Below the pieces are notes generated by a model, which was given only the letters and a program-made list of their open reading frames with translations, ran no database searches and was not told the origin of the DNA. Below are positions 28,560 through 39,290 of a DNA stretch of 64,000 nt, piece after piece. The position numbers and the translations under genes were made by a program. Origin of the DNA: Symbiodinium sp. CCMP2592 (Eukaryota; Sar; Dinophyceae; Suessiales; Symbiodiniaceae). The stretch lies in NCBI GenBank assembly GCA_905221615.1, contig CAJNDT010004924.1:351001-415000 (forward strand), given 5' to 3'. The number at the start of each line of letters is the position of its first letter. The stretch's first letter is position 1.

Positions 28560-29640
28560 TTGTAATCTCTGGGAGCAGGTTCCGGAATTAATTCTGTCAA
28601 ATATCTGTCTTTAGTTTGTCTTCCACATGTGTCAGAAATCTGTCACCTGCAGGCTGGTAGGGTTTGGCATCTGTGAATAATCTGTGAGTAATCTGTCAAC
28701 AGTTTCTGGCAGATCTACGAAAAATCTGTCCCAAATCTGTCTCATCTGAACTGCTCGCTTACACGTGGTCGTGTCAGAGCCGTCAAATCGAGCTGGTTCT
28801 GGAGTTTTTCGAGCAGCAGGACCTCCTTCATCAGCAGGCTAAGTCTATCGGAAGTTTCGCTTGACAGCATTCCTGCGTGAGGAGCAACGGCAACACATCG
28901 TACCTCTTAGCAGTGGGGCACACTTCGAGGCCACAGTGACAGCAACAAATCGTACTTCTTAGCACTGGCCACAGCAATGCCAACAAATGGGCGGGGTGGG
29001 CAGGGTGGCAGGGACCCGGAACATCTTGACACATTTTTGACAGATTTTTGACACATTTTTGACAGATTCCACGAGCTGTCGCCAGGGTCCGGGAGCCCCC
29101 GCACAGGCGCCCGCGCCCTCTGCGGGGCCTCACCGGGCAGGCCCGCGGCCCCCTAAAACCCCTAGCTGTCTCGGCCCGGCTGTGGCCCGCCCCGCTCGCC
29201 CTCTGCGGGGCCTCACAGGCTGTCCGGGCCCTTTCTGGAAGCGCTGTCGTGGGGGCTGGAACTGGAAGTGGTGTCGCCGTGCTAAGAAGCACGATTTGTT
29301 GCCATTGCTCTGTACGACTAAGTCTGACTAAGCGTTGCAATGGCCTCGAAGTGGTGGCACTGCTGTGGCCAGTGCTAAGAAGTACGATTTGTTGCCGTCA
29401 CTGTGGCCTCGAAGTGGTGCCCCACTGCTAATTGGTGCGATGTGACACCGCAGGCACCGCTGAAAACACTGACAAGCAAAACACAAATAAATCACAAAAA
29501 AACACAGATTGGAATCCAGCCCCAACCAGATGAATCACAGATAAATCACAAAGAAATCACAACTTCAAAAACCACCGACATGGCTGATCACAGATCTGTG
29601 ACAGATTGAAAACACAAATAAATGACAGATTAAATCCAAA
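28560..29640. repeat. Nested foldback: AATCTGTC tracts around ~88-bp inverted arms
   Basis: The left arm at about 28890-28982 is the reverse complement of the right arm at about 29355-29444 with only a handful of differences. The arms are built of a ~58-bp unit (GCAACAAATCGTACTTCTTA core) repeated in tandem within each arm, with a further partial copy at about 29277-29303. Outside lie tracts of AATCTGTC-like words on the left (28586-28745) and GACAGATT/AATCACAG-like words on the right (29475-29635), which are complementary in orientation. GC-rich unique sequence fills the loop. No coding capacity seen. Confidence 0.75.
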
Positions 29641-31730
29641 AATAAGTAATTTTCCCAAGCCAACGATTACCACGGAATCAGGGTTATAATCCTAGTCCTA
29701 CTCCACGAATGAGACGTAAAGAGTCATTCAACGTTGTGATTTTCGACACAGAGCGCAACTTAAGTTCACGATCATGCCATCGTGCAGGTGGAGACCATTT
29801 GTTGCGAGATCCGGCAGCACTGGCTTCAGTACTTTGGTGAATGCTTTGGGATTGATGCTTTGTTGCCGTTGTGAGTAGTGCATTGAAGCCTCCCGGTGCA
29901 TTGCGAAACCATTTGCAGCCTGCCGCGTTGTGCAAGGAAGCTCGAAGACAGCAAGCAAAGCGGGCCGGGCCATTCTTGATTTCACGTCCAAGTACCCACG
30001 AGGACTGGAGGGGACATGTTCCGAGATCTCTCATAAAGAACGCGGATCAAACTGTACTCCTGATTAAGAACTTTTGATGGGTATCTTACTGTGTGGGCAG
30101 GGGCGTGTTGTGCCAGCAAGCGAGTACAGAAAGACGTTATGAGATGATGCGGGCCAAAAATAGTTTGAACCTATGGCCAAGCAGACCTCAGGTGTTGCCT
30201 AAGCCTCGCCTACCTCGATGCTTTGCAAGTGGTGCAGAAGACACTATGTGCAACGCACAGGAGACACTGTGGACGAGCACTGAGAACTTCTTGGTGTCGG
30301 ACCCTGCAGCCTGGTGACCATCCGATGCATCGCTCCGGAAGTGGTGCAGCATGGAGACATCGAGCGACATGACGACCGCCCACACTTCGTCACTTTCTCT
30401 GAAGGGCTCTTCCGATGCAGACACAGTTCGACCGAATGCGCCAGGAACCTTGACGATGAATTTGTCAAGGAAGACTCTGCCGAGAAAGCTTTTACGGCGA
30501 GCCGCTCAACTTTCTGCAGCGGCCGGATGGTGATTTTGGATCCAGGCCCTGCCGGATTTACACCGATCTCGTGGATCTCTCTGCAGTGCTGATTCGTTGC
30601 CGACTGAATGTCACGGCTTTTTGAATTGAAGACATGCTACCCTCTGGCGCTTCCCGGAAAAGCATTGCTAGTTTTGCCTGGCTGCTCCAGACGCGACGAA
30701 GGGTCTCGCAAGTGCACGCTCCAAGGATGGGTGAAGTGACAGCCCTCCAGATCTTGGCAGATGTTGCGGGCTGAGAACCAGAGGAAGTGCATGAATGCGT
30801 TTCCACGATCTTGATCCGCAGGTTCATGCGAGAGGCATGAGATACGCTGAAGTCGTCAGCACCGTCGAAAAGGCTGGCGAGAAGGTTTGAGGTGTCATCA
30901 CGTTGCTGCCATGGAATGTGCCATGAGCACTGAAAAGTTTGGCAGTGAAGAAGCAAACGATCCACGAATCGAGCCAGATCGTAGGTCCCCCGTTCCAATG
31001 GCTTGCACAGGCGATTCCCATCGCCGAGTCCCTGAGCGACTCACTGGCCTTGTCTAGCATGGGCCCCAGACCGGTGGGTTCAGGGTTGGCGGCGCGTGAT
31101 GCCTCTTCTGAAACTCAACCTGATCAGACGCAAAACGAATGAATCTCGCCATGATCCTACATTCGGAGGTGACTTGTTAGTTCTGACAAAGCTTGGATGA
31201 CACCGCCCCGACAGTGGCGCCTGCTTTTCTTCATCAGAATTGCTGCGCTTGCGACATTGGCAGCTTGTGGTGTGTCGATGCTTGGTCCGCTTGGACTTCG
31301 TGTTTGCTTGTCCCAGGCTTGGGTCGTCCCAACTCAAGCTCCACCCCCCAACGAAGCATCACGGGACCGTCTTGCTGAGCTAACTTTGGTCTTGAATGGG
31401 CCCTGCCATCAGATGCTTCTTTCCATGTCAGCTCAAGGCCTTTAGTTCAGTAGGCTTGAGACTCATGGGATCCATGGCTTGCAATCTATATACGTTATAA
31501 ATTGAAAAGAACAAGGCAATCTCAACGAGCCATCCAAAGACCACAAGCTTCATCGTTGCAGCTCCAGGCAGCTAAGCAGTGGTCCCCTTCCACCAGACAT
31601 GCGCGCATAGGTTGTGCATCACTCGACCGGGTATTCGCGATCCGCAACGCGCGAAAGAGACCCCAAACCCCGCAGACCTGGCTGCTGGTCGGCTGGTTCT
31701 TCAGTCTTAGAAAAACGCAGCACATGGACC
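29641..31730. other. Unassigned; possible coding pieces
   Basis: Candidate frames compete: + 30314-30592, - 30558-30998 and + 30939-31142 (FQWLAQAIPIAESLSDSLAL). None has a recognised domain, and splice boundaries are not clear. Confidence 0.3.
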
Positions 31731-33830
31731 ATGGATGATGGCAGCGACGATGACGTGGCCGTCAAGGCGGCAGAAGCCTTGGGCTTCTTGGCAGCAGAGC
31801 CTTTCTGCATCCGACAACTTACAGTTCCATGCTCAACCTGTCATCCTGTCAAAACAGCCATCCAGTCTCCAAGACTGCCCTGTCAGGTTATGCAAGACAG
31901 CCTAGAAGCAGAGCATGGTTCGAAGTCGGTGAAGAAGAAGTCATTCCCTGTAAGAGCATTCGGCTGAAGGCTCCCTTGCCTCTTTTATGGAAGTGGCAGT
32001 GGACCCTCGCCGGCCCGATGCCAGCGCAGCGGATCCCCTGGAGCCCGGGGAGAAGGCATGAAAATGCACCGTTTATCGGAACAGCTTGGTGATTCGAAGT
32101 TCGGCTCTGCGATAGAGATTCTATGCAGAAGTGCGCACCTTCCCAAAAGGAGTTTGATGTCGTATTCGGACTTGTGCCACAGCAGGGACTCTCGACTCCT
32201 GAGAGGGGCTACATTGGGCCACTTTGGCTCTGTAGTTTGCTGCCCAGTAGTTGGTGTCCTAGTGCAAGATGATAGCATTGTCTCGCGAGTGCGCCAACTC
32301 TCCGCAATCAGGTGAGGATGTTCCGTGTTTTCCTCATGTGCATGCCCGAATTCTTGCCTCCAGGCCAAGCAGTCCGGTGAGACCCGGGCGGTGTCCAAAG
32401 CATCTGTTAGGGACAGAGAGCGGGTCCAAGGGGGCATTTGGGATTTGGAGTGTTGACGTGTCCGAGCCATCCAATTGGAGGGAGTTTCATCCGCTTGCCT
32501 CCCTGGCCATCAACGAGCCCAGGGCTTCATTGTCCGAGCTGACACACAGGCGTCACAGTCCTGCTAAGTACGGATGATCAGTGGGCTGCGACACAGGACC
32601 TGCGCAGCAAGCTTGAGCAGAAGAAAGGGCGATCTGCCTCGGCCGAGCCGGGGGGACCGGTCCTGTTGCCTGGCAGCAAAGCCCGTTAAAAAAGCGCCTT
32701 CCTAGGATGCCGGCGGCTTCGGAGCGGCGGCTAGACCAGCGGCTTGTCTCAGGTCTGCCTCCGAAGAGCTGAAGGCCAAGCTTCAGGCGGCAAAGGAGCG
32801 GATGGCCAGGGAGACTCTCGGCTCGGCTCTGTCTTCCTCTGCTTGAAGCGCGGCGGCTCTGACTCTGCTTGAAATGCTCGGCTCATCTCAGGAAGGAAGC
32901 TGGCAAGCGACCACTCTTGTCTCAGATCCTGTCTCCTGAGCCGAAAGCGCCGGCGGCACCGAGCTCGCCACTAACACCCACCGGCAAGAAGAGCAAGAAG
33001 GAGCCCATGCAGGCATAGGCACTCTCCCTCGTTTGCGCTGGGTCCGGCAGCCCCCCGAAGGACAAAAAGAAGGACAAAGAAAAGGATCGGAAAAAAGATA
33101 AAAAAGAAGAAGCGGTGCCTATCCGCCAGACCAAGGGCAGACCAATGCCGAAACAGCAGGTTGCTTGACTCAGTTAAAGGATTCAGCAGCCTGAAGATCA
33201 GTAAGCAAGTGAAGTCCGACCGTTAATATGGAAAAATCGGGGCGGGTCTCTGTATGTGTGTGTGGCCGATCGGGACGAAGGCCGGGCTTTGGGACCTTGT
33301 GGATTCAGCAAGCAGTGCCTGCGCAGGCACTGCCTTTGGTCTGCAAGGAAAAGGAGCCTGAGCAGAAGCCGGAAGAAGCCATGAGTGTGGCTTGGCAGTA
33401 CGATGCCACCCCTCAGTGGTTTCTGCATAACCAGCCCAATCTGCAAAAGCTCGGCTTGGATCCTTGCGGTTTCTTCCTCAGGCCAGCGAACTCGAGCGAA
33501 AGATTGCACTCGAGAAGGCGCAAATTACCTAGTTGGTGTTTGTGTGTGTGTGTGTGCGTGTGTCATCCGATGGAAGCGCAAGTGTGCGCCCCGCCTTTGG
33601 CATGAGTTCATTCTACGACCCATTTCCTGCCAGGGGTTGGTTCAATTGAGCAAATCTCGCCGAAGAAGAGCTTTTTCCCCTGCAGACCGGGACTGAGACA
33701 GACAGACGGACAAGCAAAGACTGCCAGACGATATGGAGAAAGCAGCCTTTGACGCTGCACGAAGAAACACATCAGCAGCGTTGGTTCAGACGTATCGGCA
33801 GTTGTCTCCACCAGCTACTGCTGGATGGCT
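31731..33830 (+). CDS. Lysine-rich multi-exon gene, unidentified
   Basis: Possible start ATG at 31731 (MDDGSDDDVAVKAAEALGFL). Further exon candidates: about 31987-32055 (EVAVDPRRPDASAADPLEPG); 32364-32423 (AKQSGETRAVSKASVRDRER, AG|G acceptor and GT donor); about 32571-32689 (WAATQDLRSKLEQKKGRSAS); 32753-32847 (SEELKAKLQAAKERMARETL); about 32929-33006 (SPLTPTGKKSKKEPMQ, GC donor); 33040-33162 (PPKDKKKDKEKDRKKDKKEE, GT donor); 33348-33440 (EKEPEQKPEEAMSVAWQYDA); 33482-33531 (ASELERKIALEKAQIT); perhaps about 33730-33830. The protein is charged, with short helical and coiled-coil stretches and a Lys/Asp-Glu block typical of nuclear or RNA-associated proteins. Family not recognised. The exons at 36.6-38.1 kb could belong to the same gene across a repeat-filled intron. 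Confidence 0.55.
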
Positions 33831-33984
33831 CACTCAGATTTTCGTTGCAAGAGATAGTTCTCTGCAACTCTCTCCCGGTTTGGAGATGTACCACCCGCCA
33901 CTGCAAACACGAGGGGACCGGGCGTGCCATGCCCCAGATCCTGTCACGCAGACCCATAATGCGTGCTATAATGGCACTGACCAA

Positions 33985-34287
33985 AACCAGACTGGAAACC
34001 AACTTTCAGCATGCAGCAAAGCTAGCTAGCTAACACGTGAGTTTCAAGTCGTCGTAATCTTCTATTGCTGATTATTGTTTCTACGATCAATTGTAGTATT
34101 GTATTGATATGTTAATCAATAATCCGATTGTTCATGTTATTAGTAGTGGTAGTACCTGGTAGCAACCAAAATTGTTGTCATGACGCTTATGAACATTCGC
34201 AGTAGTCAGAAAGTAGTCATGGCAGTACAAGTAGGTATTAGTAGTATTAGTAGCGTTGTAGTTATTACAAAAATTCAAATAATGCTA
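33985..34287. other. A/T-rich spacer
   Basis: A/T-rich sequence with TAGTAGT words. No gene seen. Confidence 0.4.
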
Positions 34288-34330
34288 TAGTAGTAGTAGT
34301 AGTAGTACTACTACTACTACTACTACTAGT
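34288..34330. repeat. Perfect TAG/CTA palindrome
   Basis: About six TAG units run directly into about six CTA units with the centre at GTAC, giving a ~38-bp perfect palindrome. A smaller one follows (TACTAGTA). Confidence 0.85.
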
Positions 34331-34339
34331 ACTACTACT

Positions 34340-34945
34340 ATCCGCCGTCGTCGTCGTAGTAAGAGGAGCAGTGGTGAGAGGAGTGGCAGCAGCAGAAGTA
34401 GCCGTGGCATGAGTAGTAGAAGCAGTCACGTTGCACCAGAAGTAGTAGTTGCGGTCTTGGTAGTACTGTAGTGGTCCTGGTCGTAGTAGTGAAGGTGGTA
34501 GCAGCAGTAGCAGCAGTCGTCGTCGTCGTAGTAGTAGTAGTAGTAGGACTTGCAGTAGCCGTAGAAGTAGCAGTGGTAGCAGCAGAAGCAGTAGCAGAAG
34601 TTAGTAGCAGAAGCAATCCTAAAGCTGTGTAGTGGTAGTACTGGTAGTAGTCGTCGTCGTGGTTATTAGTCGTAATAGAACTAGAAGTAGAATTCGGCTT
34701 GAACGTCGGATTCGTAACAGCAGTTACGGTTGCAGTTGCAGTTGTTGCCTGCGTTTCGGTTCGCGCTTTCGCTTTCACTGTTGTTCTGGTAGTTGCAGTT
34801 GAAAAGTTGCAGTTGCAAAGTAGCAGTTGCCGTTGCAGTAGCAGCTGGGGTGGGGCCGGTCTGGTGGTTGTGGTTGTGTTGCAGTTGTAGCTGCTGCTGC
34901 TGCTGCTGCCTGTGCTGGTCGTTGCTTTTTGTTGTTGTTGTTGGT
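34340..34945. repeat. TAG/CAG and GTT/GCT triplet island
   Basis: Imperfect AGTAGCAG and GTCGTC repeats changing to GTTGCA/GCTGCT and ending in GTT at about 34930-34943. A 296-codon minus frame here is Ser/Thr-rich repeat translation. Confidence 0.85.
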
Positions 34946-35888
34946 AAGCACAAAGACTGGAGCCCCATTCGATTTGTTCAAAAGGAAGACACGGGGCGCG
35001 CCCCTGTGGGGCGCCCCCCGGAGGTTGTGGGGGGGGTGGTGTAGAACAACACACGGGGCACCAGGTTTTGTTTCTTCTACCAGACTGGCAACAACAACCT
35101 CGGTTCCGGGTGGGCATGGGTTGCCAGGAGGGGGGTGGGGTAGAACAACACACGTGGCACCAGGTTTTGTTTCTTCTACCAGACTGGCAACAACAACCAA
35201 TTCTTTTTGTGGTTCCTGATGATAACAATGATATATTAAATTATTCACCAAATCCCTATTGAAATTGTTCAGGTTCCTTGGGCAGCCTCAATAATTACCA
35301 AGGCTTGTTGGGGTTCCTTATTATAACCAAGGTATAATATTCACCAAACCCCTATTCTAATCATTGCGGTTATTAAGTGCCTTATGTTATCTCCCAGCAA
35401 GCGTATTAAGCCCTAATGTAAGTAGCAAGTAGCCACCGTTGTCGTAGTGGTAGTGGCAACGGCAGTCGCTCTTGCTGACTGTCAACAGGTCAGAATGTGA
35501 TGTACACTGTATGTACACTGTGACCTTTTATCACACCCCCGGCCACCCCGCAGAACACCCCCCCTCCCCGGCCCCAGGCCCCCCAAAACAACACCCCCCC
35601 CCCAGAACAACACACGGGGCACCAGGCTTTGTTGCTTTTACTCATGTACAGACAAAGACCGTGGGGAACAACAGCAGAACAACGCTGGAACAACAGCCCC
35701 CCCCCTCTGAACAACATACGGGGCACCAGGTTTTGTCTCCAGTCTGGTAGAAGAGACAAAACGTGCACAGGGGAACAACACCCCCCCCTTCAGAACAACA
35801 TACGGGGCACCAGGTTTTGTCTCGAGTCTGGTAGAGGAGACAAAGCAAGAAGTTGTTGTTGGAATGGGGCTCCTGTTTTTGTTCGTTC
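34944..35888. repeat. Cluster of hairpin repeat units between inverted termini
   Basis: Left terminus about 34944-34971 and right terminus about 35860-35888 are imperfect inverted copies (shared GAATGGGGCTCC core), each abutting a GTT-type island. Inside are five direct copies of a ~55-bp unit starting AGAACAACACACGGGGCACC at 35043, 35142, 35604, 35708 and 35792. The last two contain a stem (TTTGTCTC ... GAGACAAA), and several are preceded by C runs. Same family as 1490-1612. Confidence 0.65.
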
Positions 35889-36480
35889 CTTGTTGTTGTT
35901 GTTGGTGGTGGTGGTGGTGGTGGTGGTGGTGGTGGTGTTGCGTTTGCCGCCGCGCGGGGTGGTGCAATTCCTGTGCTGGCATGCGTTGAAACTCGGGTGT
36001 TGGCACTTTTTTCACCTGACATTAATTTTTGCTTTGCTTTCGCATCGGTTTTTGCAGTTTTTTTGTTCCAAAAAAGTGACCGCGCCGGCGGGCTCCACTC
36101 GGCAAATTTTTGTTCGGCTCTGCATTTCGCATCGTTTTTTTCGGTGTTTTCCTGTCTCTCTCCCATTTCCCATCGGTTTTTGCAGTGTTTTTGCCGACTC
36201 AACTTTCTGCACATGCCGGCTTCGACTTGCATTTGTCTTTCAGCTTTGTGCCGGGCTTGGGGGGGGGGGGGGGGGGGGGCGGGATGATGACGTCCATGCG
36301 AATGCGGCTTGTGTCTTCTGTTTCTCTTGTTGTTTCTTATGCGTCGCATTTCGCATTGGTTTTTACTGTGTTTTTGCAGATTTGTTGGTGTTGGTGTTGT
36401 TGCAATTGTTGTTATTGTTCTTCTTGTTCTTACTGTTCTTCTTGTTGCTGTTGCCGCTGTGTTGTGGCATGCCCGTGGAC
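35889..36480. repeat. GTT/GGT repeats, 21-base G run and imperfect repeats
   Basis: GTT then GGT run at about 35893-35935, an uninterrupted G run at 36259-36279, and imperfect GTT/CTT at about 36370-36455. Long overlapping frames on both strands are low-complexity and not called. Confidence 0.6.
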
Positions 36481-36587
36481 CATTTCAAGTCTTTCAAACA
36501 ACTGCTGGGAAGTGTGGTGCGTGGTTGTATGCGGTGCTGACCTCTTCTTCTGCCCGTCCTCTCCGTAGCTTTGGCTTCCGCTGCCAG

Positions 36588-38107
36588 GCCAAAGCTCGGC
36601 GCTTGGAAGAGCTCCGAGAGCGCGAAGCGCAGAAGGTCCAGCAGGTGCACTCGCACCTTGGCCGAGCCGAGACATGGTGCATGTTGGGTCGTTCAAGGGA
36701 CGCCACTTCTTTGGAGATGTTTGGCAGTGGCTACGAGCACAAAAGCGGCCAGAAGTTGATAGAAGTTTCACACACGTATCGTGGATGTTGACGATTGGTG
36801 CATGGCTTCAGGAGTTTATTGGATGCATTTGCTCTTTGGCTGCTTGTGTCTCACTTGATGTCTCCACCCTCCTCCACCGCATAGCCTAGCGAAGTGTCTA
36901 CCGTCACCGTTCAGCCAGTAGGTGTAGATCCGTAGGCGCTGGCCGGCACCCCAGTCCTCCGCCCGTGCTGAAAAAGATGTAGATCCACGTAATTAGCCAG
37001 GAAAGCTGCTGCGCGGAAGAAGAAGGAGGCTGGAACCCAGATCAACGAAGCCGGATTCAATGACTGTTTGGGTCCTTTTCGGCTAGAGGTCGAAGACTCC
37101 GTGCGAGATTTGGCCCGCAAGCTCTCTCAGGACAGTCCCCTGTGCAAGGGTCCTGTTATGTACCCTGACAGCGACCTGATCGAAGTCTGCCACAGGATAT
37201 CCTTGAGATTTCCGAAACCATCAATGCAACTTGGGTGCTCGAGTCGAGCGGAGTAGTAAAGTGGAGCCCACACCTTTCGATTCTTCCCGCCTCGAGCTGC
37301 CCGGGCCCCGGCCCAAGGTTGAAAATATCAAGCAAGAGGTGAAGCGCGAGGGACGGGCTCCAGGCCACTTCGGCAACCCATTGGCTCTTTCGCAGATGAA
37401 GGCGGAGGTGAAGCAAGAAGTGAAGCAGGAGTCCTGAAGCTTTGGGCCTAGTATTCGGAAAAAAACGCGGTTTCCGTGAGATGTAGCACCGCCTGTAGCC
37501 AGAAGATTTGAGGGCCGTACCTTCCTGTCGCTTCCAGGAGACTCGTGGGCTCGGTACGGAAGGCGTCAAGGGCGAGATGAAGTCGGAGCCAGGCACAAGG
37601 GTTGCATGGCAGCAGTGCATGTTTGTGACTTATAATCAGAAACCTCTACCAAGGCAACAAACAAGGAGCAGTTGTACACGGGAAGACCACGGAGCACTTG
37701 AAACTTCTGCAGGTCTCAAGAGCTGCCCACTCAGAAGCAGGAACAGGAGGGCTTGCAACATCTAGGCCAACATCGCATGGGAAACAGCACTGGAACTGCG
37801 GCAGGCCTCATGAACGGCAACACCTGCTGAAGGTTTGGTTAGTGTGGACTCGGAAAGCCTTAATCCGTGAAGAATGACAATGCAGAGCGTTCGCTACTCC
37901 TGCAGTTGGCGCGGGAGGAAAGGTTGCAGAGCATCTGTTTGCATCGTAACTGCACCTGTAGGTGCAGTCAAGCGGGAGGGTGGCCAAAGCTCGAACCCGA
38001 TGTCGCACGAGCAGTTCTTGACCATCATGTCTCAGCTGAAGCAGATGCCTACGCCGGTTCCTTGGCAAGAACTTTCAGCCGTCGCGGAGCAAGCGACTGA
38101 AACATGA
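36588..38107 (+). CDS. Multi-exon gene rich in SUMO-acceptor-like motifs, unidentified
   Basis: Exons read on the + strand: 36588-36644 (AKARRLEELREREAQKVQQ; AG|G acceptor, GT donor); 37001 to about 37190 (KEAGTQINEAGFNDCLGPF, FRLEVEDSVRDLARKLSQDS); about 37229-37437 (PRPKVENIKQEVKREG, then QMKAEVKQEVKQES); 37538 to about 37599 (TEGVKGEMKSEPG); 37711 to about 37815 (SQELPTQKQEQEGLQHLGQH); 37961-38107 (AVKREGGQSSNPMSHEQFLT and on to AVAEQATET, stop TGA). There are eight hydrophobic-Lys-x-Glu motifs, the SUMO conjugation consensus. That density is typical of nuclear chromatin or transcription proteins, but no fold was recognised. Five of six exons start AG|G. It might be the 3' part of the gene at 31.7-33.8 kb. 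Confidence 0.6.
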
Positions 38108-39290
38108 AACGTTTCACGGGCGAGGGCGAACGCTCTGATCTATGTTCTCCATATTTCCGTACATTGTACATGGGTCGTAGCCCGAAGTTCGCGCTATCAC
38201 GCCTTCCTGCAGACGCAGCACTTCGCCGCTTTAATGTCTTCCTTATAAACGTGACATTGCTGCCGTGCAAGTGCTCACCATGTCATCTTGGACAACCCTC
38301 CCTGAGTCGGATGAAGCCTCAGCCCTCGGAATTGGAGGGGGCTGAAGTATTCTGAAAGCAGAGCCGCTTGAATTCCTCCTGAGGAGTCCATGGCCCTCAG
38401 CTCGGGGCAGCCCTCCAGCAGCGAGGACCACGGGACTGCAGAGGAGGCGAGGCCCGGCCCTCTCTTTGCTCCCCCTCCCCCAGCTTTGCTTAAGTGGGTG
38501 ATGAAACGGACTTGCATGTTTGTGTGTTCAGCGCTGCTATGCGGCAATGGGTATACGTGTCGTGCGACGATCCACACACTTGAAGGAGGGTGCGAGGAAA
38601 CGCACATCCATCGGCGTCCATATTGGGATAAGACATCCGTACAAAGAGTTTGCATTTCGGAAGCGATCGGACGGATGTCCATACCAGTTCCGAAAGAAAG
38701 GCTTGACAAAGATCAGCATCGCCGCGACGCAGACACTCAGGGTGACAGGGCTTCCGAATCCAGCAGAAGCGAGCCTAATACACATATGTGGGCATCCTGA
38801 AGCCGGTCGATCGGGAATAGGTACCTCGTGTCACTTATTCCGAAGATCTCGTGTTCGGCAAGCGGTCGACGCTCGGTGCCTGGAACTCGAGTTTAACAAC
38901 AGAAACAAGCATCACCATGTGGCAAGTGATAAACAATGCCCAGCATCAGCGCCAGCAAAAGCATCATCAGTTTCGAGTTTCCCAAGCCGATAACAGCATG
39001 TCGCGCTGTGCGTTGTCCCGCCCTGATGTGTGTGCACCCAGTTTCGGACAGTTGGCTCTGACAAATCGAAAGCAAGCCTGAGCTGTCCTTCTGCGAACGG
39101 CCGAGGAGGCGCAGAACAATCAGCCCAGTGTTTGCACGATCGGCAGCTTGGCGAGGATTTTTAGCCTTGGCATTTCTACACCATGGGGTCGAGGCATCCG
39201 CAGCCCGTCTCGCCATAGAGTTATGCGTTCGTGCAATGAGCATGGTGAGCATTGTGCAGGACGAAGCTCCAGGAGTAGGCTGAGCAGTAA
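38108..39290. other. Unassigned; weak + candidates
   Basis: Possible + pieces include about 38279-38343 (SSWTTLPESDEASALGIG) and 38390-38500 (GQPSSSEDHGTAEEARPG). A 157-codon + frame at 38520-38993 is open but has no recognised motif. Confidence 0.3.

Noticed and set aside
34338-35228. 296-codon minus frame rich in Thr/Ser
   Set aside because: Composed of triplet-repeat translation plus repeated hairpin units.
35043-35847. CRISPR-like array
   Set aside because: Units are ~55 bp with spacing of 84 to ~460 bp, not uniform short repeats with unique spacers; the context is eukaryotic.
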